Shown: positions 43,202 through 52,213 of the stretch, piece by piece
How the letters are laid out: the number at the start of each line of letters is the position of its first letter
Position numbering within the stretch: position 1 is the stretch's first letter
Assembly (NCBI GenBank): GCA_030647905.1
Contig: JAUSJA010000008.1
Coordinates: forward strand, 62,001-126,000
Length of the DNA: 64,000 nucleotides
Reading direction: 5' to 3'
Source of the DNA: Gemmatimonadaceae bacterium
GTDB lineage: Bacteria > Gemmatimonadota > Gemmatimonadetes > Gemmatimonadales > Gemmatimonadaceae
Notes under the pieces: model-generated
The model's database searches: none
Told to the model about the DNA's origin: nothing
The model's input: the letters and a program-made list of their open reading frames with translations, nothing else
Position numbers and translations under genes: made by a program

Positions 43202-44563
43202 TCACTTTGTTCTACCATCGAGCCAAGAGCCCTTGTCCACGGCCCTTTCCGCCGGTACTGAGCCGGCGGTCAACGCTTCCCGGCCCGTCTGGAGCGGTTC
43301 CACTTTCAGCTCGACGATGTCTGGCGGGAAGAGAAGGTCGAGGGTCCAATCGAAGGCCACACGGAAGCGTCGTTCCCAAAGTGGGAGCATAAACAAGTAG
43401 TAGGTCCGCCAGGCAAACCAGGCAAGAAACCCTGTCAGCGTGACGCCGAAGACTCGGCCCACTCCCCGGTGGCGCCCCAGAGTCGCGAGCATCCCGACGC
43501 CGCGATAATGGTGGGGCTCCAGCTTTCGTTCCGTGAGTGCCGCCACGAGGTTGCGAGCCACATGCCGGCCCTGACGCACCGCATGCTGCGCCGTGGGCGG
43601 CTGATAGCCTCCGCTCGGATCCGGAATCAGGGCACAGTCCCCGACGGCCCACAGCGTCTCGTACCCCCGCACTTGAAGATACTCGTTCACGGGGAGCCGG
43701 TGGTCGGTGCGCTCCGGGTGCGACAATTCGACTGCGCGGATGAGAGGCGATGGCCGGACACCGGCCGTCCAGATGAGCGTACCGGCGTTCAGCTCTCGCC
43801 CGTCGTGAACGCGGACGCGGCCGAACTGGTACCCCGTGACGCGCGCCCCAAGCCAGACCTCGATGCCCCGGGACTCGAGGTCCCGCTGCGCGTAAGTGCT
43901 GACCTCAGAGGGCAGCTCCTGCGCGAGCCGATCGCTCATCTCGATCAGGACCATGCGGATCTCCCCGGGGTCGAGCGCTGGATAGTCCTCGAGCGCCTTG
44001 AGAACGAAGTCGTGGAGTTCGCCCACGATCTCGGTCCCGTTCAACCCCCCGCCCACCGCGACGAAAGTCAGGAGCGCCCGGCGCTCCTCTTTTGAGAGAA
44101 GCGCGGCCCGCTCCAGCAGGTCGATAATGCGATTCCGAATGCGAATGGCGTCCCCCAGGGTCTTCAGGGTCAACGCGTTTTCCGCGAGCCCCGGGATCCC
44201 GAAGAACTCCGTGACGCTGCCAGAGGCGAGCACACAATGTTGGTAGGAGAGCAGCCGAGAATGGTCGTTCTGGTCGACGAAGCCTACAGTTCGCCGCACC
44301 GGATCCACTGTCTGGACCGTGCCCTCGATGAACCGAACCCGGCTCAGCATGCGGCGGATCGGGCTCACGGCGTGTCGAGACTCCACGAGGGAGGCCGCGA
44401 CCTCCGCGAGCAGAGGGGTAAAGAGAAAGAAATTGCTGCGGCTGATGAGGGTGACCTCGATCTTGAGGCCCCGTCTGAGTCGGAGATCCAGGGCCATGGC
44501 GGCATTCATCCCGCCGAAGCCGCCGCCGATGATGACGATGTCGGCGCGCGCAAAAGGGTCCAT
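43202..44563 (-). CDS. ndh: Type II NADH dehydrogenase (NDH-2)
   Basis: 453 aa flavoprotein that passes electrons from NADH to quinone without pumping protons. The FAD-binding IVIIGGGFGGMNAA is at the N-terminus, the NAD-binding FVAVGGGLNGTEIVGEL is near residue 170, and LWAVGDCALIPDP is the second FAD site. The C-terminal part has a hydrophobic/amphipathic segment (AWFAWRTYYLFMLPLWERRF) for membrane attachment. It is the third gene of a leftward operon after mrp and nfu. Confidence 0.92.
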   Translation of the reverse strand: MDPFARADIVIIGGGFGGMNAAMALDLRLRRGLKIEVTLISRSNFFLFTPLLAEVAASLVESRHAVSPIRRMLSRVRFIEGTVQTVDPVRRTVGFVDQNDHSRLLSYQHCVLASGSVTEFFGIPGLAENALTLKTLGDAIRIRNRIIDLLERAALLSKEERRALLTFVAVGGGLNGTEIVGELHDFVLKALEDYPALDPGEIRMVLIEMSDRLAQELPSEVSTYAQRDLESRGIEVWLGARVTGYQFGRVRVHDGRELNAGTLIWTAGVRPSPLIRAVELSHPERTDHRLPVNEYLQVRGYETLWAVGDCALIPDPSGGYQPPTAQHAVRQGRHVARNLVAALTERKLEPHHYRGVGMLATLGRHRGVGRVFGVTLTGFLAWFAWRTYYLFMLPLWERRFRVAFDWTLDLLFPPDIVELKVEPLQTGREALTAGSVPAERAVDKGSWLDGRTK

Positions 44564-44589
44564 GACGTCCTCTATGATCTATGCCTCCA

Positions 44590-45216
44590 TCAGCCGGTGT
44601 TTTGGTAGAAGGGTTTCTTCCCGGCCTCGTGGTCCGTCATGTCGACGATGTCCACGATCTCCGGTGCAACCCTGCGCACCTTAACCTCGAACCCGCGTCG
44701 CAGCGTGAGTTGCGAGGCCGCGCATCCCTGGCACCCGCCACTCATGGTGACAAAGAGGTTGCCGTCCTTCACGTCGACAATGGAAATTTTCCCGCCGTGG
44801 GCCGCGATGGCACGGTTGACTTGCAGGTCCAGGAGTTCCTGAATAACCGTGCGAACCTCGGCGTCGGTGCGCCCCGACGCACCTGCGGTGCGAGGGGCCG
44901 CGAGGATGGCCGGTACGTCTGTGAGGAGCTGCGCTCGGATGACCGTTCCGATTGCCGATTTCAGTGCGGACCACGAGGCGACTGAGTCCTTCCCGACCGT
45001 CACGACGTTCTCGGTAATGAGCACGTTGGCGACGCCGGGAAGCGCGAACAACTGTTCGGCGAGGGGTGAACTAGCGGCCAATTCCTTGGCGTGGAAGAAG
45101 AAGGGACCGCCCGGTTGTACCATCTGGCTTACAGTGAACTTGCACGTGTCGGGATCGGCGACGGAAGATATGGCGCGGATCGTGATCGTCGGGTCGAGAG
45201 GCAGGACATCAAACAT
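44590..45216 (-). CDS. nfuA: Nfu-type iron-sulfur cluster carrier
   Basis: 208 aa with two domains: an Nfu N-terminal domain (residues about 8-90, with GPFFFHAKELAASSPLAEQLFALPGVANVLI) and a NifU C-terminal domain (about 115-190). The cluster-binding CxxC is in MSGGCQGCAAS. It accepts [4Fe-4S] clusters and delivers them to enzymes such as aconitase, which is encoded nearby. The start overlaps the mrp stop by 8 nt. Confidence 0.9.
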   Translation of the reverse strand: MFDVLPLDPTITIRAISSVADPDTCKFTVSQMVQPGGPFFFHAKELAASSPLAEQLFALPGVANVLITENVVTVGKDSVASWSALKSAIGTVIRAQLLTDVPAILAAPRTAGASGRTDAEVRTVIQELLDLQVNRAIAAHGGKISIVDVKDGNLFVTMSGGCQGCAASQLTLRRGFEVKVRRVAPEIVDIVDMTDHEAGKKPFYQNTG

Positions 45217-46459
45217 CTTCCACCACCTTGGCTGCGAAGCGCTCAGCCAGGGCCCGCAGGTGCTTCAGCGAGTAGATCCCGGTACTGTGGCCGTCGTTCC
45301 AGCGGAATATGATGGCGTAATTGCCTGCGCTGGTGATCGCATGCGGGGCCACGTCCGGCATTACGCTCTTTGGATTGAGGAGCGGCCGTCCGCTCATTTC
45401 CTCGACGCAGAGGGCGCACGGGCATGCCAGTCGAAGGTCGCGGACGTCGAAGTCGTCACTGCGCCCGTCCTCCCAGAGCACAGACAACGTGCGCGGATCT
45501 CGCCGACGGAAACCGACGGGGGTGGTTGCAGATCCCATCGGCCGGACCGAGCGGTCCATCCAGGCCGGCTCACCCTCGTTCGTTTCCCAGTTCCAGACGA
45601 ATGCTCCAAGCGCCGTCGTTGGAAGCGCCTCGAGTCGACTGGCAAGCTCCGTCGCGATCGCGACATAAGCCTTGGCTGCGACCGAGCTCGCCTTGTTGGC
45701 CACGATCGGATGCCCCTCGTCCCCACCCGTGACGATGTCGGCATCGAGCGGAATGGCACCCAGAAATGGGACGCCGAGCTCGCTACTCATCCGCTCGCCG
45801 CCGCCACGCCGGAAGATGTCCGTGTCCTGTCCACAGTGCGGGCAGGTGAAGGTGCTCATGTTCTCGATGATGCCGAGGATGGCGACATTCAGGGTCTCGA
45901 ACGCACGCAGCCCGCGGCGGGCGATCTTGAGGCTCACATCCTGCGGCGTCGTCACGACGATCGCGCCGGACAGCGGAACGCTCTGGGCCAAAGTCAGTTG
46001 CGTGTCACCAGTCCCGGGCGGGAAGTCGAAAATCAAATAGTCCAGCTGTCCCCACTGCACGGAGCCGATGAACATTTTCAGGTACTTGCCCACCATCGGT
46101 CCGCGCAAGATGGCCGGGCTGTCGTCCCCGGTGAGCATGCCCATCGATATCACCTTCAGGCCGTATCGTTGCGCGGGGACGATCTTCTGGTCCGCGGTCG
46201 TCTCGGGCTGCTCGCCGGTGGGAAGTCCCAGCATGACGGGGATGCTCGGGCCCAGGATGTCCGCGTCAAGCAGCCCGACGCGATAGCCGGCTTGTTGGAG
46301 CGCGAGGGCGAGATTGACGCTGACAGTGGACTTGCCTACGCCGCCCTTGCCGCTGGCCACCGCGATGATGTGCTTGATGCCCGGCAACTTTTCACGACCG
46401 GCGGAAGGCTGGGACGACGCGCTCGGCGCGGTGTCATGGTTCGGACCGGTGGACTGCAT
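45209..46459 (-). CDS. mrp: Mrp/ApbC Fe-S carrier ATPase with C-terminal DUF971 domain
   Basis: 416 aa, first gene of the leftward operon, with GGAG upstream of the ATG. Deviant Walker A VASGKGGVGKSTVSVNLA, DADILGPSIP, FDFPPGTGD and the cysteine pair CPHC identify Mrp/ApbC (residues about 25-290). Residues 300-416 form a DUF971/GBBH-like domain (LSVLWEDGRSDDFDVRDLRLACPCALCVEE). Such fusions occur in several phyla. Mrp assembles or transfers [4Fe-4S] clusters. Confidence 0.93.
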   Translation of the reverse strand: MQSTGPNHDTAPSASSQPSAGREKLPGIKHIIAVASGKGGVGKSTVSVNLALALQQAGYRVGLLDADILGPSIPVMLGLPTGEQPETTADQKIVPAQRYGLKVISMGMLTGDDSPAILRGPMVGKYLKMFIGSVQWGQLDYLIFDFPPGTGDTQLTLAQSVPLSGAIVVTTPQDVSLKIARRGLRAFETLNVAILGIIENMSTFTCPHCGQDTDIFRRGGGERMSSELGVPFLGAIPLDADIVTGGDEGHPIVANKASSVAAKAYVAIATELASRLEALPTTALGAFVWNWETNEGEPAWMDRSVRPMGSATTPVGFRRRDPRTLSVLWEDGRSDDFDVRDLRLACPCALCVEEMSGRPLLNPKSVMPDVAPHAITSAGNYAIIFRWNDGHSTGIYSLKHLRALAERFAAKVVEDV

Positions 46460-46518
46460 GGCTCAGCTCCAATTAACAGGGCGATTGCTCTGTTCAGAAA
46501 ATAGTCAGCTTACTTACT

Positions 46519-46545
46519 CTTTGTAAACTATATACTTTGTAAACT
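46519..46545. promoter_or_regulatory. Direct repeats in the SufR-like/mrp divergent promoter region
   Basis: CTTTGTAAACT occurs at 46519 and 46535, a 16-bp step, in an AT-rich island within otherwise GC-rich DNA. It lies between the leftward mrp start and the rightward regulator start, with TATACT at 46531. Likely operator of the SufR-like protein; the reported cyanobacterial SufR site is different (inverted), so binding must be shown. Confidence 0.6.
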
Positions 46546-46564
46546 TGCTAAAATGGAGACCCAC

Positions 46565-47353
46565 ATGCAGGTTGCCAGCATGAACCCTGAAACTCCCGGT
46601 TCCGGTCGGGACCGTGTCCTCTTCCAGCTTAAGACGCACGGGCCCCAGACCGCAGCGCGGGTGGGGAAACGGCTGGACGTTACGGCCATGGCTGTCCGCC
46701 AGCACCTCTCCGTCCTTCAAGGAGAGGGGTTGGTCGACTTCACGGATGAGCGGCGGAAGGTCGGTCGGCCCGCACGCGTATGGCAAGTCACGGCCAACGC
46801 CAACGATCGATTCCCGGACTCCCACGCGGAGCTCGCGGTCGACATGCTCGAGGCGATTCAGAGCACCTTCGGGGAAGAAGGCCTGGAACGCCTGACCGCC
46901 GAGAGGACGCGGAAGCAGGTGGAAAGCTATCGCGCGCGGATGCCCAGCCGGGACCGGCCGCTCGAGGAACGCGTGGCCGCCCTTGCGAGGATCCGACGCG
47001 AGGAAGGCTACATGGCCGAGTGCAGGCGCGTCCGGAATGGAGCGATCGAGCTCGTAGAAAACCACTGCGCGATCTCCAAGGCAGCGCAGTTCTGCCCGAA
47101 GCTCTGCGGCGGCGAGCTGACGCTCTTCCGTGAGGTCCTCGGTGACCGCGTCACCGTCGAGCGGATCGAGCACATGCTGAGTGGCGACCGCCGGTGCGCC
47201 TACCGAATAATCGTGGAGTCGGGCGAGGGCCGGAGGGAAGCAGAAGTTCATGAGCGAAGCGTTCAAGCCGAGAGTCGACGATGCGCGTCTGACCGAGTTC
47301 ACGCGAGGGTCTCTTCTGTTCACCCAAGGTCTACGTCGCAGGACGCTCCGTGA
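46565..47353 (+). CDS. sufR: SufR-like iron-sulfur transcriptional regulator
   Basis: 262 aa from ATG 46565, which has GGAG six bases upstream; ATG 46553 is in frame but lacks a ribosome-binding site. An N-terminal winged HTH (GPQTAARVGKRLDVTAMAVRQHLSVLQGEGLV) is followed by a sensor domain with Cys in ENHC, Cys 12 residues later in FCPKLC, and Cys in GDRRC, the SufR-type cluster ligands. The last 40 residues are Arg/Ser-rich and unlike the family, suggesting a shifted 3' end. Probably senses Fe-S status and controls the divergent mrp-nfu-ndh operon. Confidence 0.85.
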   Translation: MQVASMNPETPGSGRDRVLFQLKTHGPQTAARVGKRLDVTAMAVRQHLSVLQGEGLVDFTDERRKVGRPARVWQVTANANDRFPDSHAELAVDMLEAIQSTFGEEGLERLTAERTRKQVESYRARMPSRDRPLEERVAALARIRREEGYMAECRRVRNGAIELVENHCAISKAAQFCPKLCGGELTLFREVLGDRVTVERIEHMLSGDRRCAYRIIVESGEGRREAEVHERSVQAESRRCASDRVHARVSSVHPRSTSQDAP

Positions 47354-47390
47354 GAGCGGGGATATTCCGCAAGAGGGCGAGCGCGGTTAG
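47250..47390 (+). CDS. Short ORF overlapping the regulator's 3' end
   Basis: 46 codons from ATG 47250 to TAG 47388, overlapping the unusual tail of the SufR-like gene in another frame (starts SEAFKPRVDDARLTEFTRG). It may be a small protein or the stump of a gene truncated during island assembly. No ribosome-binding site is convincing. Confidence 0.25.
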   Translation: MSEAFKPRVDDARLTEFTRGSLLFTQGLRRRTLRESGDIPQEGERG

Positions 47391-47581
47391 CCATCGATGG
47401 GGCGAACTGATCAGGTCGCAGGACTGGGCGGGTCGTGGGCCCCCAGCGGGGCAGAGCGTGCCTGCGTACACGGTTGTTGTCCACGGCGACGACATCCAAG
47501 TTGACATCTTAGAGGGAGCTACCTAGTGCGAACCCGCCGGATCGAACCGGGAGCGGATTAGGCTGGCGCCATGGAGCAATA

Positions 47582-47854
47582 ATGACGTATATCATTGCCG
47601 AGTCCTGTATCGGCGTGAAGGATAGAGCGTGCGTGGATGTGTGTCCGGTGGACTGTATCTACGAAGGGCCGGACCAGCTCTACATTCACCCGGATGAGTG
47701 CATCGACTGCGGCGCGTGCGAGCCTGAGTGCCCGGTAACCGCGATCTTCCCTGAAGAAGATGTACCCGAGAAGTGGGCGAGCTACACACAAAAGAACTAT
47801 GCCTACTTTGAAGGCGGTGAAGCCCGGGAAGTGGGGCGGGGCGGCGGAGGGTAA
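47582..47854 (+). CDS. fdxA: Ferredoxin with two iron-sulfur clusters (7Fe/8Fe type)
   Basis: 90 aa. The first motif is Cx7Cx3CP with another Cys nearby ([18 protein letters not shown]), typical of the [3Fe-4S]/[4Fe-4S] FdxA class. The second is [12 protein letters not shown]. It is a soluble electron carrier. It stands alone between the regulator and aconitase. A weak hairpin (CTCCG/CGGAG followed by GTTTT) at 47881-47901 may end the transcript. Confidence 0.93.
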   Translation: MTYIIAESCIGVKDRACVDVCPVDCIYEGPDQLYIHPDECIDCGACEPECPVTAIFPEEDVPEKWASYTQKNYAYFEGGEAREVGRGGGG

Positions 47855-48097
47855 GCCCACGATTAACTAGCCCTGAAACGCTCCGCCTTTCCGGAGGTTT
47901 TCATCTGAGGCAACGAATCAACCCTCCCGCAGGTATTGATATCAGGCAACAGGCATCCGGTACAGAGGCTGTGTCTCCCAGGGAGTGTTTGTCCCAGCGC
48001 TATGAGTGGCTACGTTGAGGATGAGCGGAATGTCCCGGGGGGCGATTCGTCACGGGCGAAGGTGTGATCGCAGCGCTATCGACTAAGGAGACTCGCC

Positions 48098-50086
48098 GTG
48101 TCATTCAACGTCGCCCAGAAACTCATCGCCTCCCACTTGGTTGTGGGGCAGATGGTACCGGGGACAGAAATCGGCTTGCGCATTGACCAGACCCTGACCC
48201 AGGACGCGACCGGAACTCTTGTCATGCTCGAGCTGGAGGCGCTGGGACTCGATCGCGCACGCACGGAACTATCCGTGCAGTACGTCGACCACAACCTCTT
48301 GCAGGCCGACAGCAAGAACGCGGAGGACCATGACTTTCTCCGCTCAGCGTCCCGTCGGTTCGGTCTGTGGTTCTCGAAGGCCGGCAATGGGGTGTCGCAT
48401 CCGACGCACATGCAGCGGTTTGGTATTCCGGGCAAGACCATGGTTGGCTCGGACAGCCACACCCCGGCCGCGGGCTCGCTCGGGATGCTGGCCATCGGCG
48501 TGGGGGGCACAGAGGTGGCCCTGGCAATCGCCGGCGAACCGCTCTACATCAGGATGCCCGAAATTTGGGGCGTGCGGCTCACTGGGCAGTTGCCGCCCTG
48601 GACGAGCGCCAAGGATGTCATTCTCGAAATGCTGCGCCGCCACGGCGTCCACGGTGGCATGAATCGGATCATCGAGTACTACGGTCCTGGCCTCGCGACT
48701 CTCACCGCGATGGATCGGCATGTGATCGCCAATATGGGCGCGGAACTGGGAGCGACCACCACGGTTTTCCCGGCTGACGATCAGGTGCGAGCTTTCCTGC
48801 GCTCAGAACAGCGCGAAGGCGACTTCATCGAACTGCTCGCGGATGCGGATGCAGCGTACGATGTGACCGAGGAGATCGACCTCTCCACGATCGAGCCGCT
48901 CATCGCGCTCCCCAGTTCGCCAGGCAACGTCGTGCCGGTGCGAGAGGTCGCCGGCCGGCCGGTCGAGCAGGTCGTGATCGGGTCATCCGCGAATCCCGGG
49001 CTGCGCGACTTCGCGATTGTCGCCGCAATCACCAAGGGACGGCAGTCCCACCCCGGCCTGTCCTTCGACGTCAATCCAAGCACGCGTCAGATACTGCAGG
49101 ACCTGACTAAAATGGGCGCCACTTTCGATTTGATCGGCGCGGGCGCCCGGCTGCATCAATCTGGATGCATGGGCTGCATCGGCATGGGTCAGGCTCCGGC
49201 GAACGGACGCAACAGCCTGCGCACAATGCCGCGCAACTTTCCGGGTCGCTCGGGTACCAGGGAAGACTCGGTCTACCTGTGCTCGCCCGAGACGGCGGCG
49301 GCGGCCGCACTCACCGGAATGATCACCGACCCGCGAGACTTGCCGAAACTCCTTGGCCTGGAGTACCCGGAGCTCGAACTGCCCGCAGTGTCGAGCGTGA
49401 ACCTGACGATGCTCGAGGAGCCGCTGCCGCTGGAGGAGGCCTCCGAAGTGCAACTGGTTAAGGGCGAAAACATCTCCTCGGTGCCGGTCTTCGGGCCGCT
49501 CGCCGATCGCATCGAGGCACCGGTTGCCCTGGTCGTGGGCGACGACATTTCGACAGACGAGATCCTGCCGGCCGGTGCGCGCGTTTTGCCCTATCGCAGC
49601 AACATCCCGAAGCTCGCCGAATTCACCTTCGAGCAGATCGACGAAACCTACCCTGCTCGCGCCGCGGAAACCCGCGACACGTCGGGTCACATTGTGGTCG
49701 CCGGTGCCAACTATGGGCAGGGATCCTCGCGAGAGCACGCCGCGATCACCCCACGCTTCCTCGGATTGCGCGCGGTGCTGGCCGTGTCGTTCGCGCGAAT
49801 TCACTGGCAGAACCTGGCCAATTTCGGGGTGCTCGCGCTCGAGTTCGCGGATGCGGCCGATCACGATCGCATTCAGCAGGGCGACGTGCTTGTGCTGGCC
49901 GGCATCCGCGAGGCGCTCGTGGCCGGGACGGAGATCGCCGTGCGCAACGTGACCCGCGATGAGGTCTACGCCGTGCGGAACGGTCTCTCGACGCGGCAGG
50001 TCGACATGCTCCTTGTGGGTGGTCTCATTCCGTGGCTGCGCGAGCGGAGAGCGCGTGACGCCGGCGATCGTAAGGAAGTCAGGTAG
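48098..50086 (+). CDS. acn: Aconitate hydratase (aconitase), short mitochondrial-like class
   Basis: 662 aa. Isomerises citrate and isocitrate using a [4Fe-4S] cluster. Seen: VQYVDHNLLQ, VGSDSHTPAAGSLGMLAIGVGG, cluster Cys in SGCMGCIGMGQAP and LCSPETAAAAALTG, and the swivel domain with DDISTDEILPAG and GANYGQGSSREHAA. The short length matches the mitochondrial-like aconitase branch, not the 890-aa AcnA/IRP type. It carries its own ribosome-binding site (AAGGAG at about 48086). Its cluster would be served by the nearby Nfu and Mrp. Confidence 0.92.
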   Translation: MSFNVAQKLIASHLVVGQMVPGTEIGLRIDQTLTQDATGTLVMLELEALGLDRARTELSVQYVDHNLLQADSKNAEDHDFLRSASRRFGLWFSKAGNGVSHPTHMQRFGIPGKTMVGSDSHTPAAGSLGMLAIGVGGTEVALAIAGEPLYIRMPEIWGVRLTGQLPPWTSAKDVILEMLRRHGVHGGMNRIIEYYGPGLATLTAMDRHVIANMGAELGATTTVFPADDQVRAFLRSEQREGDFIELLADADAAYDVTEEIDLSTIEPLIALPSSPGNVVPVREVAGRPVEQVVIGSSANPGLRDFAIVAAITKGRQSHPGLSFDVNPSTRQILQDLTKMGATFDLIGAGARLHQSGCMGCIGMGQAPANGRNSLRTMPRNFPGRSGTREDSVYLCSPETAAAAALTGMITDPRDLPKLLGLEYPELELPAVSSVNLTMLEEPLPLEEASEVQLVKGENISSVPVFGPLADRIEAPVALVVGDDISTDEILPAGARVLPYRSNIPKLAEFTFEQIDETYPARAAETRDTSGHIVVAGANYGQGSSREHAAITPRFLGLRAVLAVSFARIHWQNLANFGVLALEFADAADHDRIQQGDVLVLAGIREALVAGTEIAVRNVTRDEVYAVRNGLSTRQVDMLLVGGLIPWLRERRARDAGDRKEVR

Positions 50087-50334
50087 GGCCCACGCGGATT
50101 TATTGTGCAGGAAGATTCGATCCTGTGACGGTTCAGTCGTCGGATTTGTGGGTATGTGGCTGTGCCATAGACTGCAACCGTGATCTGCCAAACACCATCA
50201 TATGGATTGAACCGGCGTTCCGCGCCGCTGCTCTTTACCCCAATTCGACGAGGCACTTTGGGAAGCGTAGTTTCACTTCTCGGAGGTCGCTGCTACGTTC
50301 TCAGATTGTCCGAATCCGTGGCCTTACTTTCAAG

Positions 50335-50396
50335 CTGGAAAGTGTGTGTACGTTTATAGCGTACCGTGGGTTCGAATCCCACCCTGTCCGTAGTAA
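50335..50396 (+). repeat. Attachment site copy C (right end of the island)
   Basis: 62 nt identical to the 3' half of tRNA-Ser(GGA) at 19955-20016, lacking the 5' half. It lies about 250 nt after aconitase, and chromosomal genes follow. The 250 nt before it hold no gene that I can support. Confidence 0.9.
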
Positions 50397-50486
50397 AGCA
50401 AAGAGGCGCAGGACGAGAGGCAATCAGACAACCCATGAGCCAAGAGCAACAAAAAAACCTTCTTGAAAATAGGAGCTGGTCACGAT

Positions 50487-51161
50487 ATGAAGATGTTCAT
50501 TCATGTATTGGTATTGTCAGCGTTAGCCGGCACCGGTGTGTCTGGGTGCCAGCCAGCCGGAAAGGACGCGGGCAATGATACCACAGAAAGCCAGATCAAG
50601 GCGCCGGCGGAGAGCGTGACTAAGTCCGTGGAACCAATTACCGAACCGGCAACTGCTGCAGAGCCTCAAGCAAAGCCAGGGCCGCAAGCGCCAATCAAGA
50701 AAGTGGATCAGCCGAAGAAAGAGGGTGGCCAAACCGTTCAGAGTAGTGCGGCAGCGGCGGCGGCAGCACGAGCAGATTCAATCAAACGGGCGCAGGCAAT
50801 GGCCGAGGCGATAAGAGTTGCCAGGCTGGACTCGTTGAAGCGAGCGGAGGCGGCAAGGGCTGCCAGGACTGAACCGATCACTCTGCCGGTCGCGACTGGC
50901 CAGGTAGCGCAAGGCAAGACTCTGTATGAGGCAGACTGCCGGAAATGCCACGGGGTACGGGGCGTTCCTCCCAAGTCAATGGCGGCGAAGTTCCCGAAGA
51001 TCGCGGCGTTCGATGCAGCGTTCTTCGCCAAGCGCTCCGTCGATTCGGTGGTGACAGTGCTGACGAACGGAAAATCCGAAGGAATGAAGTCGTTCAAGGA
51101 CAAGCTGTCGCACGACCAGATGGTCGCGGTGGCCGCCTACATCAGGTCGTTCGGCCAATAG
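50487..51161 (+). CDS. Class I cytochrome c lipoprotein
   Basis: 224 aa from ATG 50487. A signal peptide ends in lipobox GTGVSGC. Residues about 25-140 are a Pro/Ala/Lys-rich linker with repeated helical ARADSIKRAQ/ARLDSLKRAE segments. The C-terminal 80 residues are a cytochrome c domain with heme site CRKCH and a likely Met ligand in GMKSF. A periplasmic or outer-surface electron carrier tethered by lipid is inferred. First chromosomal gene right of the island. Confidence 0.85.
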   Translation: MKMFIHVLVLSALAGTGVSGCQPAGKDAGNDTTESQIKAPAESVTKSVEPITEPATAAEPQAKPGPQAPIKKVDQPKKEGGQTVQSSAAAAAAARADSIKRAQAMAEAIRVARLDSLKRAEAARAARTEPITLPVATGQVAQGKTLYEADCRKCHGVRGVPPKSMAAKFPKIAAFDAAFFAKRSVDSVVTVLTNGKSEGMKSFKDKLSHDQMVAVAAYIRSFGQ

Positions 51162-51191
51162 GAATAGCAGCGGAGCCGGCGGGGTTTGTCG

Positions 51192-52073
51192 TCAGTTGGC
51201 AGCCGGCGTGGAATCATCGAGCGCCGCCGAAAATTGTTCAGCGGACTGCCAGCGATGCTCCGGCACGAGCGCCATCGCTTTCGCGATCGCCCGCTCGACC
51301 GACTCCGGTACGTCCGCGCGCATTGCCCGCAGCGGCTGCGGTGGCGTCGTGAAGCGACTCGCCATCAGCAGATACGGAGTCGCCCCGCGGAATGGAGGCG
51401 CACCCGACAACATCTCGTAGAGCACGCAGCCGAGCGAGTAGATGTCGCTCCGCCGGTCGAGGGCGCGGTCGGCCCGCACCTGTTCCGGACTCATGTACGC
51501 CGGCGTGCCGACCGTGATGCCGGTGCGCGTGAGCGTATCATCCGCCGATCCGATGATCGCCCGCGCGACGCCGAAGTCGAGGATGTAGACTTCTCGACCG
51601 CTCAGCAGAATGTTCTCCGGCTTGATGTCGCGGTGGATGATTCCGCGCGCGTGTCCGTAGCTCAGCGGTATCGTGACCTCGCGGGCGATGCGCAGTGATT
51701 CGCCCACTTCCAGGGGCGGCTCGCGGTCGAGCCGCTGCCGCAGCGATTCTCCCTCCACGTATGTCATTGCGTAGAAAGGAAGCCCTTTTGAGACACCTGT
51801 CTCGAGGACCCGCGGAATGCGAGGATGCTCGAGCGCGGCGGCGAATCTGATCTCCCTGAAAAATCTCTCGCGTGTGATGACGTTTCCCAGCTTGGGCCGG
51901 AGAAGCTTGACGGCTGCGTGTTGCCCGGTTCGCAGATCGGTGCAGAGATACACGGTCGCCATGCCGCCCTGGCCCAGCTCGCGGTCTATGCGGTAGTACT
52001 CGCCCAGCATGTCTCGTTGCGGGACGGCTGCGTCCGAGGTCGCGCTCTGCTCTGCTGGATGTCGTGGGTTCAT
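51192..52073 (-). CDS. PknB-type serine/threonine protein kinase
   Basis: 293 aa, catalytic domain only. Gly loop LGQGGMATVYL, Lys in AAVKLL, catalytic HRDIKPENILL, DFGVA, activation segment GTPAYMSPEQ, and SDIYSLGCVLYEMLSG are all intact, so it should be active. No membrane helix or sensor domain follows, so it is probably cytoplasmic. Its input and targets are unknown. Confidence 0.92.
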   Translation of the reverse strand: MNPRHPAEQSATSDAAVPQRDMLGEYYRIDRELGQGGMATVYLCTDLRTGQHAAVKLLRPKLGNVITRERFFREIRFAAALEHPRIPRVLETGVSKGLPFYAMTYVEGESLRQRLDREPPLEVGESLRIAREVTIPLSYGHARGIIHRDIKPENILLSGREVYILDFGVARAIIGSADDTLTRTGITVGTPAYMSPEQVRADRALDRRSDIYSLGCVLYEMLSGAPPFRGATPYLLMASRFTTPPQPLRAMRADVPESVERAIAKAMALVPEHRWQSAEQFSAALDDSTPAAN

Positions 52074-52213
52074 TGATTCAGCGAAAGCGTAGGCTGGCGC
52101 GGCAGAGGTCCGCTATGGTCCCATATTACCGAACCCGCGGCCGGCCACGCAACCGCGTACCGGTTTCGGCGCGAAGGAGGGCAACGCACGCACCAGCGGC
52201 GTAGATTCCGCGC

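Larger units (their letters stand above)
35863..50396. mobile_element. Integrative element 2 with metabolic cargo (probably two fused elements)
   Basis: DNA between att copies B and C. The left part (to about 39.24 kb) has an integrase, a HTH protein and a divergent regulator. A frameshifted integrase remnant at 39.3 kb marks the left edge of a further, older insertion that brought a TPP-regulated thiamine set and an iron-sulfur/aconitase set. No phage structural, conjugation or replication genes are recognised. Confidence 0.8.
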
